Assembly: GCA_905221605.1 (NCBI GenBank)
Contig: CAJNDS010002270.1
Location: forward strand, 1 to 64,000
DNA: 64,000 nucleotides
Direction of reading: 5' to 3'
Source: Symbiodinium natans
Taxonomy: Eukaryota; Sar; Dinophyceae; Suessiales; Symbiodiniaceae
Shown: one piece after another, positions 20,501 through 27,970 of the stretch
Numbering within the stretch: position 1 is the first letter of the stretch
Layout: each line of letters starts with the position of its first letter
Program-made: the position numbers and the translations under genes
The notes under the pieces: model-generated
The model's database searches: none
Told to the model about the DNA's origin: nothing
Seen by the model: only the letters and a program-made list of their open reading frames with translations

Positions 20501-20755
20501 GAACAAGCTATCGGCCATTCAACGCACGATGCGTTGCTGGCTCTGGCGCACCATATACATAGAATGGGAAGTAGTCGGACCCTCACCACTAAGGCAGCCC
20601 GGGTGGCCTCGATGGCGTCGAAGCTTTCGAGAAAGAAGGCCAGTGACAAGAATGACGTTGACGCCCAGCATGAGGAAATTCAGTTGGAGCCTGGCCAGCC
20701 CTCGGACGCGGCGTCTGAAGTGGAGTCCTTGTGTATTCATAACGAAAGGGTCTGA
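12640..20755 (+). CDS. Polycystin-2-like (PKD2/TRPP) cation channel gene, copy 1, at least 13 exons
   Basis: The exons read in order as a polycystin channel: a cytosolic N-terminal part and S1 (LIYWLLFVYSQAVH), a long extracellular polycystin-type domain, S2 (ADVLAALGLTACVVVE), S3 (SFIFNVYRVVSVGQIVGGVA), S4 (LVIMLKFGEGLPASPRLKA), S5 (YFFIVFCVVFTSFAMGAHFL), pore (FRVLMGDFDF) and S6 (GFVLINLFIAIV). In known polycystins the LGD pore motif forms the cation selectivity filter. The stop is TGA 20753-20755. Introns are 80-900 bases and packed with telomeric tracts and elements of families A, B, D, E and C. A second copy at 57175-63515 confirms most exon edges. The start codon and any exons upstream of 12640 are not resolved; a weak upstream frame lies at 12466-12535. 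Intact-looking, but the S4-S5 exon junction near 18910 is unresolved. Confidence 0.87.
13046..13508 (+). CDS. Polycystin copy 1, extracellular-domain exon
   Basis: This 463-base exon starts after CTCTAG|GAAC and ends at TTCTTG|GTGG. It has exactly the same length as its paralogue at 59641-60103. It contains WQDTPMGRGRLAARLNLVGG, NPQLWMDIIYNESC and THWLDISQDLDAVLAHLSHL. The last piece resembles the conserved stretch of the polycystin (TOP) domain between S1 and S2. Confidence 0.88.
13509..13655 (+). mobile_element. Intron formed by family A element with CCCTAAA core
   Basis: The intron runs GTGGCCCGGTGGTACCC ... ACCGGGCTACCAAG, the family-A inverted ends, with a CCCTAAA tract at 13563-13623 in the middle. 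The same intron exists at 60104-60267 in copy 2. The donor is GT here and GC there. Confidence 0.87.
13656..13726 (+). CDS. Polycystin copy 1, small exon
   Basis: It encodes FKALFYNRRSEHFALLAFDY and is nearly identical to 60268-60340. The match between copies stops after CTGGAA. In polycystins this is the end of the extracellular domain. Confidence 0.82.
14023..14116 (+). CDS. Polycystin copy 1, small exon
   Basis: The frame contains SGYLHRRSNLLMIPSNVYTD and is conserved with 60513-60598. It is followed by a TTTAGGG tract, and a family-D element follows the exon in both copies. Confidence 0.72.
14359..14378. repeat. Poly-G run
   Basis: About 20 consecutive G in an intron, between telomeric sequence and a family-D element. 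Confidence 0.9.
14405..14503. mobile_element. Family D element, copy 2 (polycystin intron)
   Basis: Its left end CTTGGGATGTTCCCCCTATG and right end GAGCGGGAACGTCCCGA are inverted repeats. A CCCTAAA tract begins at once on its right. Copy 2 of the gene has a family-D element at the matching intron (60608-60709). Confidence 0.78.
14505..14675. repeat. Interstitial CCCTAAA tract in polycystin intron
   Basis: About 24 units with a few CCCTAAG and CCCTACA variants, ending just before the S2 exon at 14686. Confidence 0.9.
14686..14758 (+). CDS. Polycystin copy 1, S2 exon
   Basis: This 73-base exon starts after CGAG|GAAC and ends at GAG|GTGC. It encodes NFILSSVSADVLAALGLTAC followed by VVVE. The paralogue 60892-60964 is also 73 bases. 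The hydrophobic stretch fits S2. Confidence 0.82.
14803..14884. repeat. Two long poly-G runs
   Basis: A run of about 15 G (14803-14818) and one of about 36 G (14848-14883) lie in the S2-S3 intron, separated by TTTGGGG/TTTAGGG units. Strong G-quadruplex potential; the length may be an assembly estimate. Confidence 0.9.
15079..15180 (+). mobile_element. Family B element, copy 3 (polycystin intron)
   Basis: It runs from CTTAGGAGCTGAGTGAGTAC to AACTCGGCAACTAAG with an intact middle. It lies inside the S2-S3 intron of copy 1. Copy 2 lacks it at this position. Confidence 0.85.
15307..15420 (+). CDS. Polycystin copy 1, S3 exon
   Basis: The exon starts after ATGGAG|GTGC and encodes VLMWWQTWKNHHMKSFIFNV then YRVVSVGQIVGGVAYLAP. 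The same 114 bases are conserved at 61126-61239. The hydrophobic part fits S3. Confidence 0.85.
15692..15807. mobile_element. Family H element, copy 2
   Basis: The ends CCCTAAAGAGCCCAACAGCC and TATTGGGCTCTTTTGGG are inverted. A CCCTAAA tract starts immediately on its right side. Confidence 0.7.
15948..16200. repeat. Two opposed telomeric tracts
   Basis: CCCTAAA units run over 15948-16036 and TTTAGGG units over 16097-16200, separated by about 60 non-repeat bases. Both are intronic. Confidence 0.88.
16235..16351. repeat. Family C dispersed repeat, copy 2
   Basis: It matches 4262-4379 with few differences. Here it lies in a polycystin intron, directly after a TTTAGGG tract. Confidence 0.72.
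16720..16842 (+). mobile_element. Family E element, copy 1
   Basis: The inverted ends are CAGTAAACTCCAGG and TGGAGTTTACTG. Inside are GGAACATGGTTTAAGGATGG and GGATGTTCCAACTTTTTGG. Other copies: 20936-21053 (minus), 33941-34050 (minus), 41942-42060 (plus). Confidence 0.8.
16911..17021 (+). CDS. Polycystin copy 1, exon between S3 and S4
   Basis: After CCTAAG|G the frame reads AFYAVLGASVDRLTEKLRVF. The paralogue at 62143-62248 reads ALYAVLAGAVDRLSDKLREF. An amphipathic helix is likely. The 3' end is approximate. Confidence 0.75.
17108..17152. repeat. T-run joined to G-run
   Basis: About 17 T followed by GTG and about 20 G. A similar T-run/G-run pair is at 53108-53162. Both lie in non-coding sequence next to TTTAGGG units. 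Confidence 0.88.
17388..17538. repeat. GATA/GATG and (CT)n microsatellites
   Basis: Imperfect ATAGATGG units at 17388-17450 are followed by an uninterrupted CT repeat of roughly 23 units at 17492-17538, within a polycystin intron. Confidence 0.88.
17750..17850 (+). CDS. Polycystin copy 1, small exon
   Basis: The frame NVTGSAQERLVLMTDIYTLT continues EDAATLTLDVN and matches copy 2 (62690-62781). The edges are approximate because flanking CCCTAAA-like sequence blurs them. Confidence 0.7.
18267..18342 (+). CDS. Polycystin copy 1, membrane exon before S4
   Basis: After GGCGAG|G the frame reads RFRGTQWLCFWYMWLGSCDP. Copy 2 at 63443 starts at the same splice position (RFRWTQWLCFWYLLLGLQPK). A TTTAGGG tract follows. 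Confidence 0.72.
18330..18510. repeat. Interstitial TTTAGGG tract
   Basis: About 24 units with a few TTTAGGGG variants, starting directly at the end of a polycystin exon. Confidence 0.9.
18650..18845. repeat. Mixed CCCTAAA/CCCCAAA tract
   Basis: About 28 units in which CCCTAAA and CCCCAAA alternate irregularly. It ends directly before the S4 exon. Confidence 0.9.
18853..18910 (+). CDS. Polycystin copy 1, S4 exon
   Basis: After GAGCCAG|G the frame reads LVIMLKFGEGLPASPRLKA, which fits the S4 and S4-S5 linker texture of polycystins. A family-B element left end (GGCTTAGTGGCTGAATGAG) follows at once; the exact donor is not resolved because simple joins give a stop. Confidence 0.7.
18905..18946 (+). 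mobile_element. Family B element, left half only
   Basis: The left end GGCTTAGTGGCTGAATGAGT and GCTTTACACTGTTTT are present. The rest is replaced by TTTAGGG sequence running to the next exon. Confidence 0.65.
18988..19043 (+). CDS. Polycystin copy 1, S4-S5 linker exon
   Basis: The frame ATEKVFLDTLYDGMGNILHR follows GCTTTAG|GG, an acceptor that looks derived from a telomeric unit. It fits the linker before S5. Confidence 0.65.
19521..19537. repeat. Poly-C run
   Basis: About 17 C. Similar C or G runs of 14-25 occur at 15222, 23617, 26145, 38180, 39058, 58686, 61893 and 63908. Confidence 0.9.
19727..19836 (+). CDS. Polycystin copy 1, S5 exon
   Basis: After CCCCAG|G the frame reads YFFIVFCVVFTSFAMGAHFL then FGHVLYSWSRS. 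The Phe-rich helix ending in a HxLFG-type motif is characteristic of polycystin S5. Confidence 0.87.
19930..20020. mobile_element. Family G element
   Basis: The left end ATAAGGTTCTTAAGGGAGGG recurs at 25823, 35872 (reverse) and 54534. The inner motif GGGAACCTTGGGTTACATAC is shared with 25823-25953. This copy is shortened. Confidence 0.6.
20323..20755 (+). CDS. Polycystin copy 1, terminal exon: pore, S6, C-terminal tail
   Basis: After CCAAG|G the frame reads FLPFTSSFRVLMGDFDFMAM, the pore helix and filter, then WFTLFTLMVGFVLINLFIAI for S6. A basic tail follows (HHIHRMGSSRTLTTKAARVA) and an acidic end rich in Glu and Ser. The stop is TGA 20753-20755. There is no visible coiled coil or EF-hand in the roughly 95-residue tail. 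Confidence 0.93.
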
Positions 20756-20935
20756 GCTCCGATTTCTCGGTGCGAGAAGCAGGCCCCTTCCTTGCCCCTT
20801 AGCTCTGGGAGCGGGCTTCTGGGACCCTGCGTGGATTTCAGCCTCGACACCACACGCAGAAAAAGCATCAACGGCCGGCTCGTTCTCTGGCGGCGCTTGG
20901 GCTTGGAGTGTAGGGTGTTCGGTGTTAGTTTGAAG

Positions 20936-21053
20936 TATAGTAGAAGCCAAAAAGTTGGAAACTCAACAGCCTCAATCCCTCAGAGTAAGGTATAGGGAAT
21001 CCCAGCACTATTTGTCCTTAACAAGGTTTTGCAGCTTTTTGGGGTTTACTGTA
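20936..21053 (-). mobile_element. Family E element, copy 2
   Basis: The right end GGGGTTTACTGTA and the inner AATCCCAGCACTATTTGTCC match the minus-strand copy at 33941-34050. The left end is more diverged. Confidence 0.65.
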
Positions 21054-22060
21054 TCACTTCGTAATTCGAGCAAACCCTGTCCTACGTAAGGAGCTCCCCA
21101 AGTGTTCCAAGTGCTTGGGACAGGTAACACTCAACCAGGCAACAATCCTGGGTTTTGGAGTACTACTTGAATACTTGTTTTGGTTCTGGCTTCCTATTAT
21201 AGCTACTTATGCCTAAAAAAGTTTATACTTTTTTCCACGGTCTACCCCACAGTAGGGCAACTGCACGACACCGCAATAGTTGCAATGTTAGGTTTAGGCT
21301 TAGGGTTCACGGTCGTTTCGAGTCTCACAAAGTTTTTCACAAGCTGCGCGGACAGTGGTCCTACTTGACAAGCAGTTGCAAAGTCTTGTGGCCTTTCCAC
21401 TTAACATTGTCATATCCGGTATCCCAAAACCCTAAACCCTAAACCATGCAACTCTAAACCCTAAGCCGACTGCAAGAACAACAACAACAACGCAAGAGGG
21501 GGGAGACATCTTTTGATGTCTTGTTTGTAAAGCCCCGGCTGAGGGTTGAACAGCGTTTGGGGTTTAGGGCGGGTATAGGGTATAGGGTTAGCCCCCAAGC
21601 CCTAAAGGGTTACGGGCTTAGGAACCCCGAATTCGGTACCCTAAGCCCTAAGCACGCGTCGGGTTGGGGTGGAACTTCGATAGGGCTTGAGTCATATTCA
21701 TATTTGTATATTCCATGTTTTTTTTGTTAGGGGGGGAAAAAGGGTGTAGGGTTTAGGGTTTCAGGTTCAAGGGTCGAGGTTTCAGGGTTTCGAGGGTTTA
21801 GTTGGACCTTCACCTCAGTACACCCCCCACTCCCCAGATGTTGCAGGATTAGGGCTTACGGCTGGGGGGGGGGGGCCCTTCTGAGGGTAGTTTCATGAGT
21901 TTAGGGTTTAGGGTTTAGAGCCCTGAATATGGTCCCCCCTAAACCCTAAACCCTAAACCCTAAACCCTAAACCCTAAACCCTAAACCCTAAACCCTAAAC
22001 CCTAAACCCTAAACCCTAAACCCTAAACACAACACCCGACAGCCAGGACCTCTTCACCAG
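21054..22060. other. Spacer downstream of polycystin copy 1
   Basis: A hydrophobic open frame at 21266-21368 (VAMLGLGLGFTVVSSLTKFF) could be an exon but is partly telomere-like. A CCCTAAA tract of about 12 units lies at 21938-22028. Nothing else is supported. Confidence 0.4.
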
Positions 22061-22062
22061 GA

Positions 22063-22148
22063 AGAAGCGGTAACCCCAACTGAAGCGCAGACACGGATTT
22101 CAGATCGGAAGCTTCGCCCGACCTGGCGGACCGCAAAGACACGAAGTG
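22063..22148 (+). CDS. Exon candidate
   Basis: After CTTCACCAG|G the frame reads EEAVTPTEAQTRISDRKLRP then TWRTAKTRS. It is bounded by CCCTAAA on the left and TTTAGGG on the right. Confidence 0.4.
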
Positions 22149-22368
22149 GGCTTAGTGTTTAGGGTTTAGGGTTTAGGGTTTAGGGTTTAGGGTGTAATAT
22201 TTAGGGTTTAGGGTGTAATATAGGAGGTCGCAATAATTACGAATATTACGAGTAGTATTTTATAGATATACTATAATCCCAAAACCTTATTCTAACTATT
22301 CCGGCCCTTATATTAGTTCTTAACTTGGGCTATTAAGTAGGATAGCCCCAATTAGGACCCTTTCTAGG

Positions 22369-22446
22369 GCGCATAGCCGCTGTTGAATCAAGATTTGCCG
22401 ATGGGAAGTGCGCTGAATGGGACAGACGGCAAATTAAATGTTGGAA
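22369..22446 (+). CDS. Exon candidate
   Basis: After CTTTCTAG|G the frame reads RIAAVESRFADGKCAEWDRR then QIKCWK. A family-F element (22484-22590) follows. The family is unknown. Confidence 0.42.
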
Positions 22447-22483
22447 ACCCCCAAACCCCATTACCCCAAACCCCAAAACCTCT

Positions 22484-22590
22484 TAGAATTGAAAAATCAG
22501 AGATCTTTTGGGGTTAGGTCCCCTTATTAGCCCCTTTAAACCCAAAAGTGTACCCCGTTTTCATTCCTAGGTTACTCCGGGGTCTAGTCA
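22484..22590. mobile_element. Family F element
   Basis: It shares the right end TTCCTAGGTTACTCCGGGGTC with 55605-55740, 38664-38795 and 26497-26593. The left end is variable. Confidence 0.5.
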
Positions 22591-22627
22591 ATGGCTGTTA
22601 TTCGCCGTAGCGGTCCCCGCTTGTTGG

Positions 22628-22795
22628 TTCTTCAGAGCCGGGCAGCGCCGTCGTAGCTGGACAGGCTGTCAACATGCTGTTGTGAGGTGCACGGGCTTGG
22701 GACTGCGCGAAGTCAGCGAGTTCATGAGCAAATGGTTGCATGCTCACAGCGCGTGGGTTGCTGTCCTGGTCGGGGCACTGAAAGGGCGCTTCATC
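22628..22795 (+). CDS. Exon candidate (strand uncertain)
   Basis: The plus frame reads LREVSEFMSKWLHAHSAWVA then VLVGALKGRFI. The minus frame over the same bases is also open (SMQPFAHELADFAQSQARAP). The plus frame is favoured because neighbours are plus. Confidence 0.4.
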
Positions 22796-23852
22796 AACCC
22801 TAAACCCGAAACCCCAAACCCTAAACCCTAAACCCGAAACCCTCTTTGCACCTGCTAAGTCCGCACCCATCAATCAAGGGCACGGTTTCGAGGTTAGGGG
22901 ACCGCCACAGCCCTAGGCTTGTAGTGGCATGACACCAGCTCATGGCTTGAAAAAGTGTAAGACCCTTAACCCTGCAAATCCTATGCCCCTATGAACCCAT
23001 GAACCCTATAAACCCTTTATAAGTAAAACTCGTTATGTGTGTATATATGTACACCTGTATATAATATCTATATATATATATATATGTATGTGAGTAAATA
23101 TTTATATACATAGCAGCAACAGAAAATGCTCCCTTGGGCTCCGACCCTGGCTCCCTACACCCTCAACCCTCACTCCCAGATCTAAGGTGGGCACCATTCG
23201 GGTTTAGGGTTTAGGGTTATTTAGGGTTTAGGGTTTAGGGTTTAGGGTTTAGGGTTTAGGGTTTAGGGTTTAGGGTTTGGGGCCCTTAGTATGTATAGGC
23301 GTATATGAGACTTAGACAACAAGGGACCCAAACTACGAAGCCCAGACTTGGAACCTTAGACCAGAACTTCTTCTTCGGTTCCTTTAAGGGGCAAAAGGAG
23401 GGACCCCTAGAAGGGACCCTTAATCTTATTCCCTCCCCTATGTAACCCCTGTTTCTACCTTATATAGTCCCTATATACCTAAGTAAACCTTAAATGACAC
23501 CCAAATAACCGCTAAAGTCCCTTAGAAGGGTTCCTGTAGTCCCTTGAGTCTCCAAATCCTCACAACCAAAACCCGAAAACTTATTGGGTTTAGAGTTTTT
23601 TTTGTTTTTGGAGGCGAGGGGGGGGGGGGGGGGCGTTTAGAGGTTGAGGGTCACAAGCAAACCCCGAAATCCTATTGCTTAGGGGTTCTTGGGCGTTTTT
23701 AGAGGTTTTGGACGTTCAGGGTAGACTCTAAGCCTTGTGGACTAAGCCCTGTACTAAGCGCTAAATAAGCCGCGCTCGTTTCACCCCTGAATCTAATGGC
23801 CTGCTGACCAAGCTCCAGTTGGTACGGTCTCCAGGACCGGGTCAAGATTGAC

Positions 23853-24010
23853 TTTGGGTTTAGGGTTTAGGGTTTAGGGTTTAGGGTTTAGGGTTTAGGG
23901 TTTAGGGTTTAGGGTTTAGGGTTTAGGGTTTAGGGTTTAGGGTTTAGGGTTTAGGGTTTAGGGTTCAGGGTTCAGGGTTCAGGGTTTAGGGTTTAGGGTT
24001 TAGGGTTTAG
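23853..24010. repeat. Long interstitial TTTAGGG tract
   Basis: About 22 units, almost perfect apart from three TTCAGGG units. A short exon candidate lies on each side (23795-23848 and 24022-24100). Confidence 0.92.
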
Positions 24011-24021
24011 GGGTTTCGCGA

Positions 24022-24100
24022 TGCATGGAGCAGCTCGCCGGCCTCTTTTTTTTGGTGCATGCCCGGCAAACTGCCCACAATCTGCTGGCTTTGCTGGTGT
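24022..24100 (+). CDS. Exon candidate with consensus donor
   Basis: The frame reads MEQLAGLFFLVHARQTAHNL then LALL. It ends at GGT|GTAAGTG, a close match to the general donor consensus. Partly hydrophobic. Confidence 0.42.
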
Positions 24101-24446
24101 AAGTGTAGCAGCTCGGGGACATGAGCGCCCGCTTGACTGCACGAAATGGGTTTAGGGTTCAGGGTTCAGGGTTTAGGGTTTAGGGTTTAGGGTTTAGGGA
24201 TGGAACGCACACTTGGGTTTTCTACGCGCAGGTGTTCTCCACGGTTCTCCTGCATCGTCCCTCATCTCTTTGCTGCAATGGCTGTCTCGGATCTCTGCAA
24301 CCGAATTAGACATTGAACCCTTTTTGGCTCCTAGGATTTTTTGGCGTTCAGGCTTTAGGTTTTCGGGTGCATAGGGTTTAGGCGTCTCGGTTTAGGACGT
24401 GCACCCTAAACCCTAAACCCCATAAACCTTAAACCCTAAATTGTCA

Positions 24447-24560
24447 TGGCATCGCGCTTTGTGTTGGAGGGGCCGCTTGCGTCTTTGAGACAGATCAGGA
24501 CGTGCTGCCCTGGATACCGGTCGCCCAAGCGAGAAAAGCCCTGCGCCAGCCCCAAACATC
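24447..24560 (+). CDS. Exon candidate
   Basis: Two plus frames are open. The more protein-like reads CVFETDQDVLPWIPVAQARK. It is flanked by CCCTAAA tracts on both sides. Confidence 0.35.
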
Positions 24561-24976
24561 TCAGGGAGTATGTGCTCACCCTAAACCCTAAACCCTACAC
24601 CCTAAACCCTAAACCCTAAACCCCCCAAAACCTTAACCACATGGACCAGTTTTTCGAGGACCCAGGGCACACCAAGTTCCCCAAACCCTAATCCGGGCTG
24701 ATAGAGTTTTTCGGGTTTAGGGTTAAGGGGTTACGTAGGCTTTAGGCTTTAGGGGTTTAGGGTTTAGGGTTTAGCGTTTGGGGTTTGGGGTGTAGGGTTT
24801 AGGGTGTAGGGTTTTGGGGTCCCCTCCTAGAAGAGCCAAGGGCGTGTAAGGATGGGGACGTCAGGGGATTGCGGTTTATGGTTTAGGCCAATGGCTCCGT
24901 ACACTCCCCCACACCCAAAACCTCAAACCCCCAAACGCCAAGCCCCGAACACTCCCGACAGCCCCACAAGAGGGTC

Positions 24977-25108
24977 CCTAAACCCTAAATCCTAAACCCT
25001 AAACCCTAAAACCCTAAACCCTAAACCCTAAACCCTAAACCCTAAACCCTAAACCCTAAACCCTAAACCCTAAACCCTAAACCCTAAACCCTAAACCCTA
25101 AACCCCAA
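24977..25108. repeat. Interstitial CCCTAAA tract
   Basis: About 18 units with only two variants. Confidence 0.92.
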
Positions 25109-25822
25109 ACCGCATCGCCTCCTGGGGCTTTATAAGCGTACAGGGTGCACAGGGTCTCCAAACAGTAGCAGCCTCATAATCCCCTAAACCCTAGACCCTA
25201 AACCCTAAACCCTAAACTTCCTAACCCTAAACCCTAAACCCTAAACCCTAAACCCGAAACCCGAAACCCGAAACCCTAAACCCCAACGCTTTTGACCTCC
25301 CAAGCCCTTAACCATGGTCCCCTACCTTCTTTAAACATTAGTGTTTAGGGTTTAGGGTTTAGGGTTTAGAGTTTAGGGTTTAGGGTTTAGGGTTCTGAAG
25401 TCTGGGCCCTTGTGTTTTGCAGAATTTAGGGAGTTTAGGGGGTTTAGGGTTTGTTGAGGGTTGAGGGTTTAAGGGATTTGCAGGGCCTAAACCCTCAACC
25501 CTGAACCCTGAACCCTAAACCCTAAACCCTAAACCCTAAACCCTAAACCTGCCCCTTGCTGCAGCTGTTTCGGGCCCTGTGGGTCATCCGAAGCCGCGCA
25601 AGCGCCAGGCCGCCAGGGGTTTAGGGTTGAGGGTTTAGAGAGTGTAGGGAGGTTAGGGGGTTTAGGGAGTTTAGGGGGTTTAGGGGGTTTAGGGAGTTCA
25701 GGGAGTGTAGGGAGTTTCGGGAGTTTAGGGTTTAGGGTGTTGGCTTCAGGTGTCTAAGGTTACGGGCGTATACGTTTGGGGTTTTTCTGGTTCAGGGTTT
25801 GGGGTGTAGGCAGTGTAGGGTT

Positions 25823-25953
25823 TATAAGATGGTTCTTAAGGGAGGGGGGTTCACAGGGGGTGGGAACCTTCGGAAAGCTTAGGGAGCCTTAGGTAGTCGT
25901 TGGGAGTATAAGGGGAACCTTGGCTTACATACCCCCCCTTGAACCCCCGAAGC
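25823..25953. mobile_element. Family G element
   Basis: It starts AAGATGGTTCTTAAGGGAGG and ends GCTTACATACCCCCCCTTGA, with GGAGCCTTAGGTAGTCGTTG inside. It matches 54534-54676 in reverse orientation of its inner part. Confidence 0.62.
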
Positions 25954-26183
25954 CTATGAGTAGAGGGGTTTGCTGGTTGAGGGTTGATCAAGGGTTTAGG
26001 GTTTAGGGTGTAGGGTTTGGGGTGTAGGGTAACGGCCGCTGAACCCTAAACCCTAAACACCCAAAATGCCCTACATGCCCTAAAACCCTATACCCTGAAC
26101 CCCGGCAGGAGGTCTTGAGGCTTTCCACTTAGGGCCAAGAAAGAACCCCCCCCCCCCCCCTTCAGCCCTAAACCCTAAACCCT

Positions 26184-26305
26184 AAACCCTACACCCTAAA
26201 CCCCTTCAGCTCTGGAGGTGTTTGTGCCAATGGTCGCGGACACTGCATTGAGGCCATAGCGTGGCCCCCAGAGTGGGGTGGGCCAACGGCTTTCAGACCT
26301 CAATT
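26184..26305 (+). CDS. Exon candidate
   Basis: The frame SGGVCANGRGHCIEAIAWPP then EWGGPTAFRPQF runs up to the left end of a family-K element at 26307. The product is unknown. Confidence 0.38.
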
Positions 26306-26306
26306 C

Positions 26307-26482
26307 AGGTTCCCCTCCTACCCTTCTCTATAGGGTTTACGGTTTAGGGTTTATTTAGGGTTTAGGGTTTAGGGTTTACGGTTTAGGGCTTAGGGCTTTG
26401 GGTTTAGGCACCCTCTCTACGGGGAACCAGGGGGAGGGGGGTGGGGGGTAGTTTTGAGGGGGGTAGTAGGGGAACCCATGAT
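26307..26482. mobile_element. Family K element with TTTAGGG core
   Basis: The ends GGTTCCCCTCCTACC and GGGTAGTAGGGGAACCCATG are inverted. A TTTAGGG tract at 26331-26407 occupies the middle. Confidence 0.75.
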
Positions 26483-26575
26483 CACTGTGTTTTGGCCGAT
26501 TCTTATCTTCATGAGAACCCAATTGCTGGTTTGATAAGGCCTGATCAGCAACAAGGAGGGTCCCCCCTTTTAACC

Positions 26576-26687
26576 CTAGGCTACTCTGGGACGAAGGTTT
26601 AGGGTGTAGGGTTTAGGGTTTAGGGTTGAGGATTTAGGGTTTGGGGTTTAGGCAATTTAGGCAGGTCCTTCTAGGCTACTCTGGGAC
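26576..26687. repeat. 17-base direct repeat flanking a telomeric tract
   Basis: CTAGGCTACTCTGGGAC occurs at 26576-26592 and 26671-26687, with TTTAGGG-type sequence between. A flanking GCAGGTCCT is also repeated (26661, 26838). It looks like a duplication made when the tract was inserted. Confidence 0.85.
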
Positions 26688-26867
26688 CAAGGTTTAGGTT
26701 TGGGGGTTTAGGGCTTAGGGTTTAGGGTTTCGAGTTTAGGGTTTAGGGTTTAGAGTTTAGGGTTTAGGGTTTGGGGTTTAGGGTTTGGGGTTTAGGGTTA
26801 GGGTTGAGGATTTAGGGTTTAGGGTTTAGGGTTTATAGCAGGTCCTCCACTGCCGCTGCTGTTCCAG

Positions 26868-26961
26868 GGGCGCAGTTTTTGTGGTTGCTTTGAGTCTCAA
26901 CATGCTCATGTTCGTGCTTTTTATCAAAGGCCAGGAATTACCGGACAGTGAGGCCGAGTAA
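26868..26961 (+). CDS. Terminal exon with membrane helix
   Basis: After GTTCCAG|G the frame reads GAVFVVALSLNMLMFVLFIK then GQELPDSEAE and stops at TAA 26959-26961. A single helix followed by an acidic end fits the last exon of a membrane protein. Upstream candidates at 22-26 kb may belong to it, unproven. Confidence 0.52.
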
Positions 26962-27030
26962 GCATCTGCTTGCAAACCCTAAACCCTAAACCCTAAACCC
27001 TAAACCCTAAACCCTTAACCGATCAAGGTA

Positions 27031-27113
27031 GCTTGAACAGCAAGACAGCCACTGCCTGTCGCAGCACATCTCAGTTCAGCCCGCCGAAGGACTTGGCGAA
27101 TCAAGCCCTTCGC
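27031..27113 (+). CDS. Exon candidate before family H
   Basis: The frame LEQQDSHCLSQHISVQPAEG then LGESSPSRSQYDA runs to the left end of a family-H element at 27135. The reading may resume after it at 27386. Confidence 0.4.
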
Positions 27114-27134
27114 GTTCTCAATACGACGCTCTGA

Positions 27135-27386
27135 GAACCCAAAGAGCCCAATACCCCTAAATTCTGGGATACTCCTTGAATTTTACAGGGATCCTCAATA
27201 TAATTCAAGGTCTATTCCTTGATTAAGGAGCATTCCATGAAATTTACAGGGGTCCTTAAGATGATTCAAGGTATATATATATATATATTCCTTGATTAAG
27301 GGGTATTGGGGGGATATTCCATCTAAATTTTCAGGGATCCTCAATAGAATTCAAGGTCTATTCCTTGATGAAGGGGTATTGGGCCC
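27135..27386. mobile_element. Family H element with internal triplication
   Basis: The segment around GGGATCCTCAATATAATTCAAGG and TTCCTTGATTAAGG is repeated three times (27184, 27249, 27335), with a TA microsatellite inside at 27270-27290. It begins AACCCAAAGAGCCCAATACC and ends GGTATTGGGCC. Confidence 0.7.
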
Positions 27387-27485
27387 GCTGTCAGCACCCG
27401 TGCCCGGGTTGGCGGAGACCAACGTGCATTTGTCGGATTTGTCGGGGCAGAGTGAAGCGTCGACTCAGAGGCGCACGAACTTGTT
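27386..27485 (+). CDS. Exon candidate after family H
   Basis: The frame PLSAPVPGLAETNVHLSDLS then GQSEASTQRRTNLL runs into a CCCTAAA tract. It may join the exon at 27031-27113 across the element. Confidence 0.42.
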
Positions 27486-27707
27486 GAACCCTAAACCCTG
27501 AACCCTAGCCCTAAACCCTAAACCCTAAACCCTAAACCCCAAGCCCTAAACCCTAAACCCTAAACCCTGAACCCTGAACCCTAAACCCCCAAACCCCAAA
27601 CCCCAAACCCCAAACCCCAAACCCCAAACCCCAAACCCCAAACCCCAAACCCCAAACCCCAAACCCCAAACCCCAAACCCCAAACCCCAAACCCCAAACC
27701 CCAAACC
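27482..27707. repeat. CCCTAAA tract turning into homogeneous CCCCAAA block
   Basis: 27482-27584 is mostly CCCTAAA. From 27585 to 27707 there are about 17 consecutive CCCCAAA units (TTTGGGG on the other strand) without interruption. The minus-strand open frame over it is only translated repeat. Confidence 0.93.
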
Positions 27708-27715
27708 CGCACGCA

Positions 27716-27970
27716 CACGGCTTTTGGGGTCACTTCATGCTCCGGGTACATGGGTCGAGGGTCATCTGCCCGCTGTCTTGGGCAGCATACCAGGGTTTGG
27801 GTTTTTTTTTGGGGGGTTTGGGGCCCCAAGCAAACCCTAAACCCTGAACCCTAAACCCTAAACCCTAGAGTCCAAAAACCCAAATCCTGCGCGCTTGGCT
27901 TGAAATGCCGCTGGGGGCCCTGCTGGGGCCCTTTCAGCGGGACTGTCTTGAGCCTTTCTTTGGGGAGTTC
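27716..27970 (+). CDS. Two exon candidates
   Basis: 27720-27790 reads FWGHFMLRVHGSRVICPLSW. 27886-27965 reads AWLEMPLGALLGPFQRDCLE then PFFGEF. A short CCCTAAA tract separates them. Confidence 0.35.

Noticed and set aside
20519-20950. Long minus-strand open frame
   Set aside because: It is the antisense shadow of the well-supported polycystin terminal exon.
27581-27829. Open frame on the minus strand with repeated GLGFGVW
   Set aside because: It is only the translation of the CCCCAAA/TTTGGGG block; 7-base repeats without stops give long open frames in some phases. The same applies to the many short frames ending in NPKP or LGFRV.
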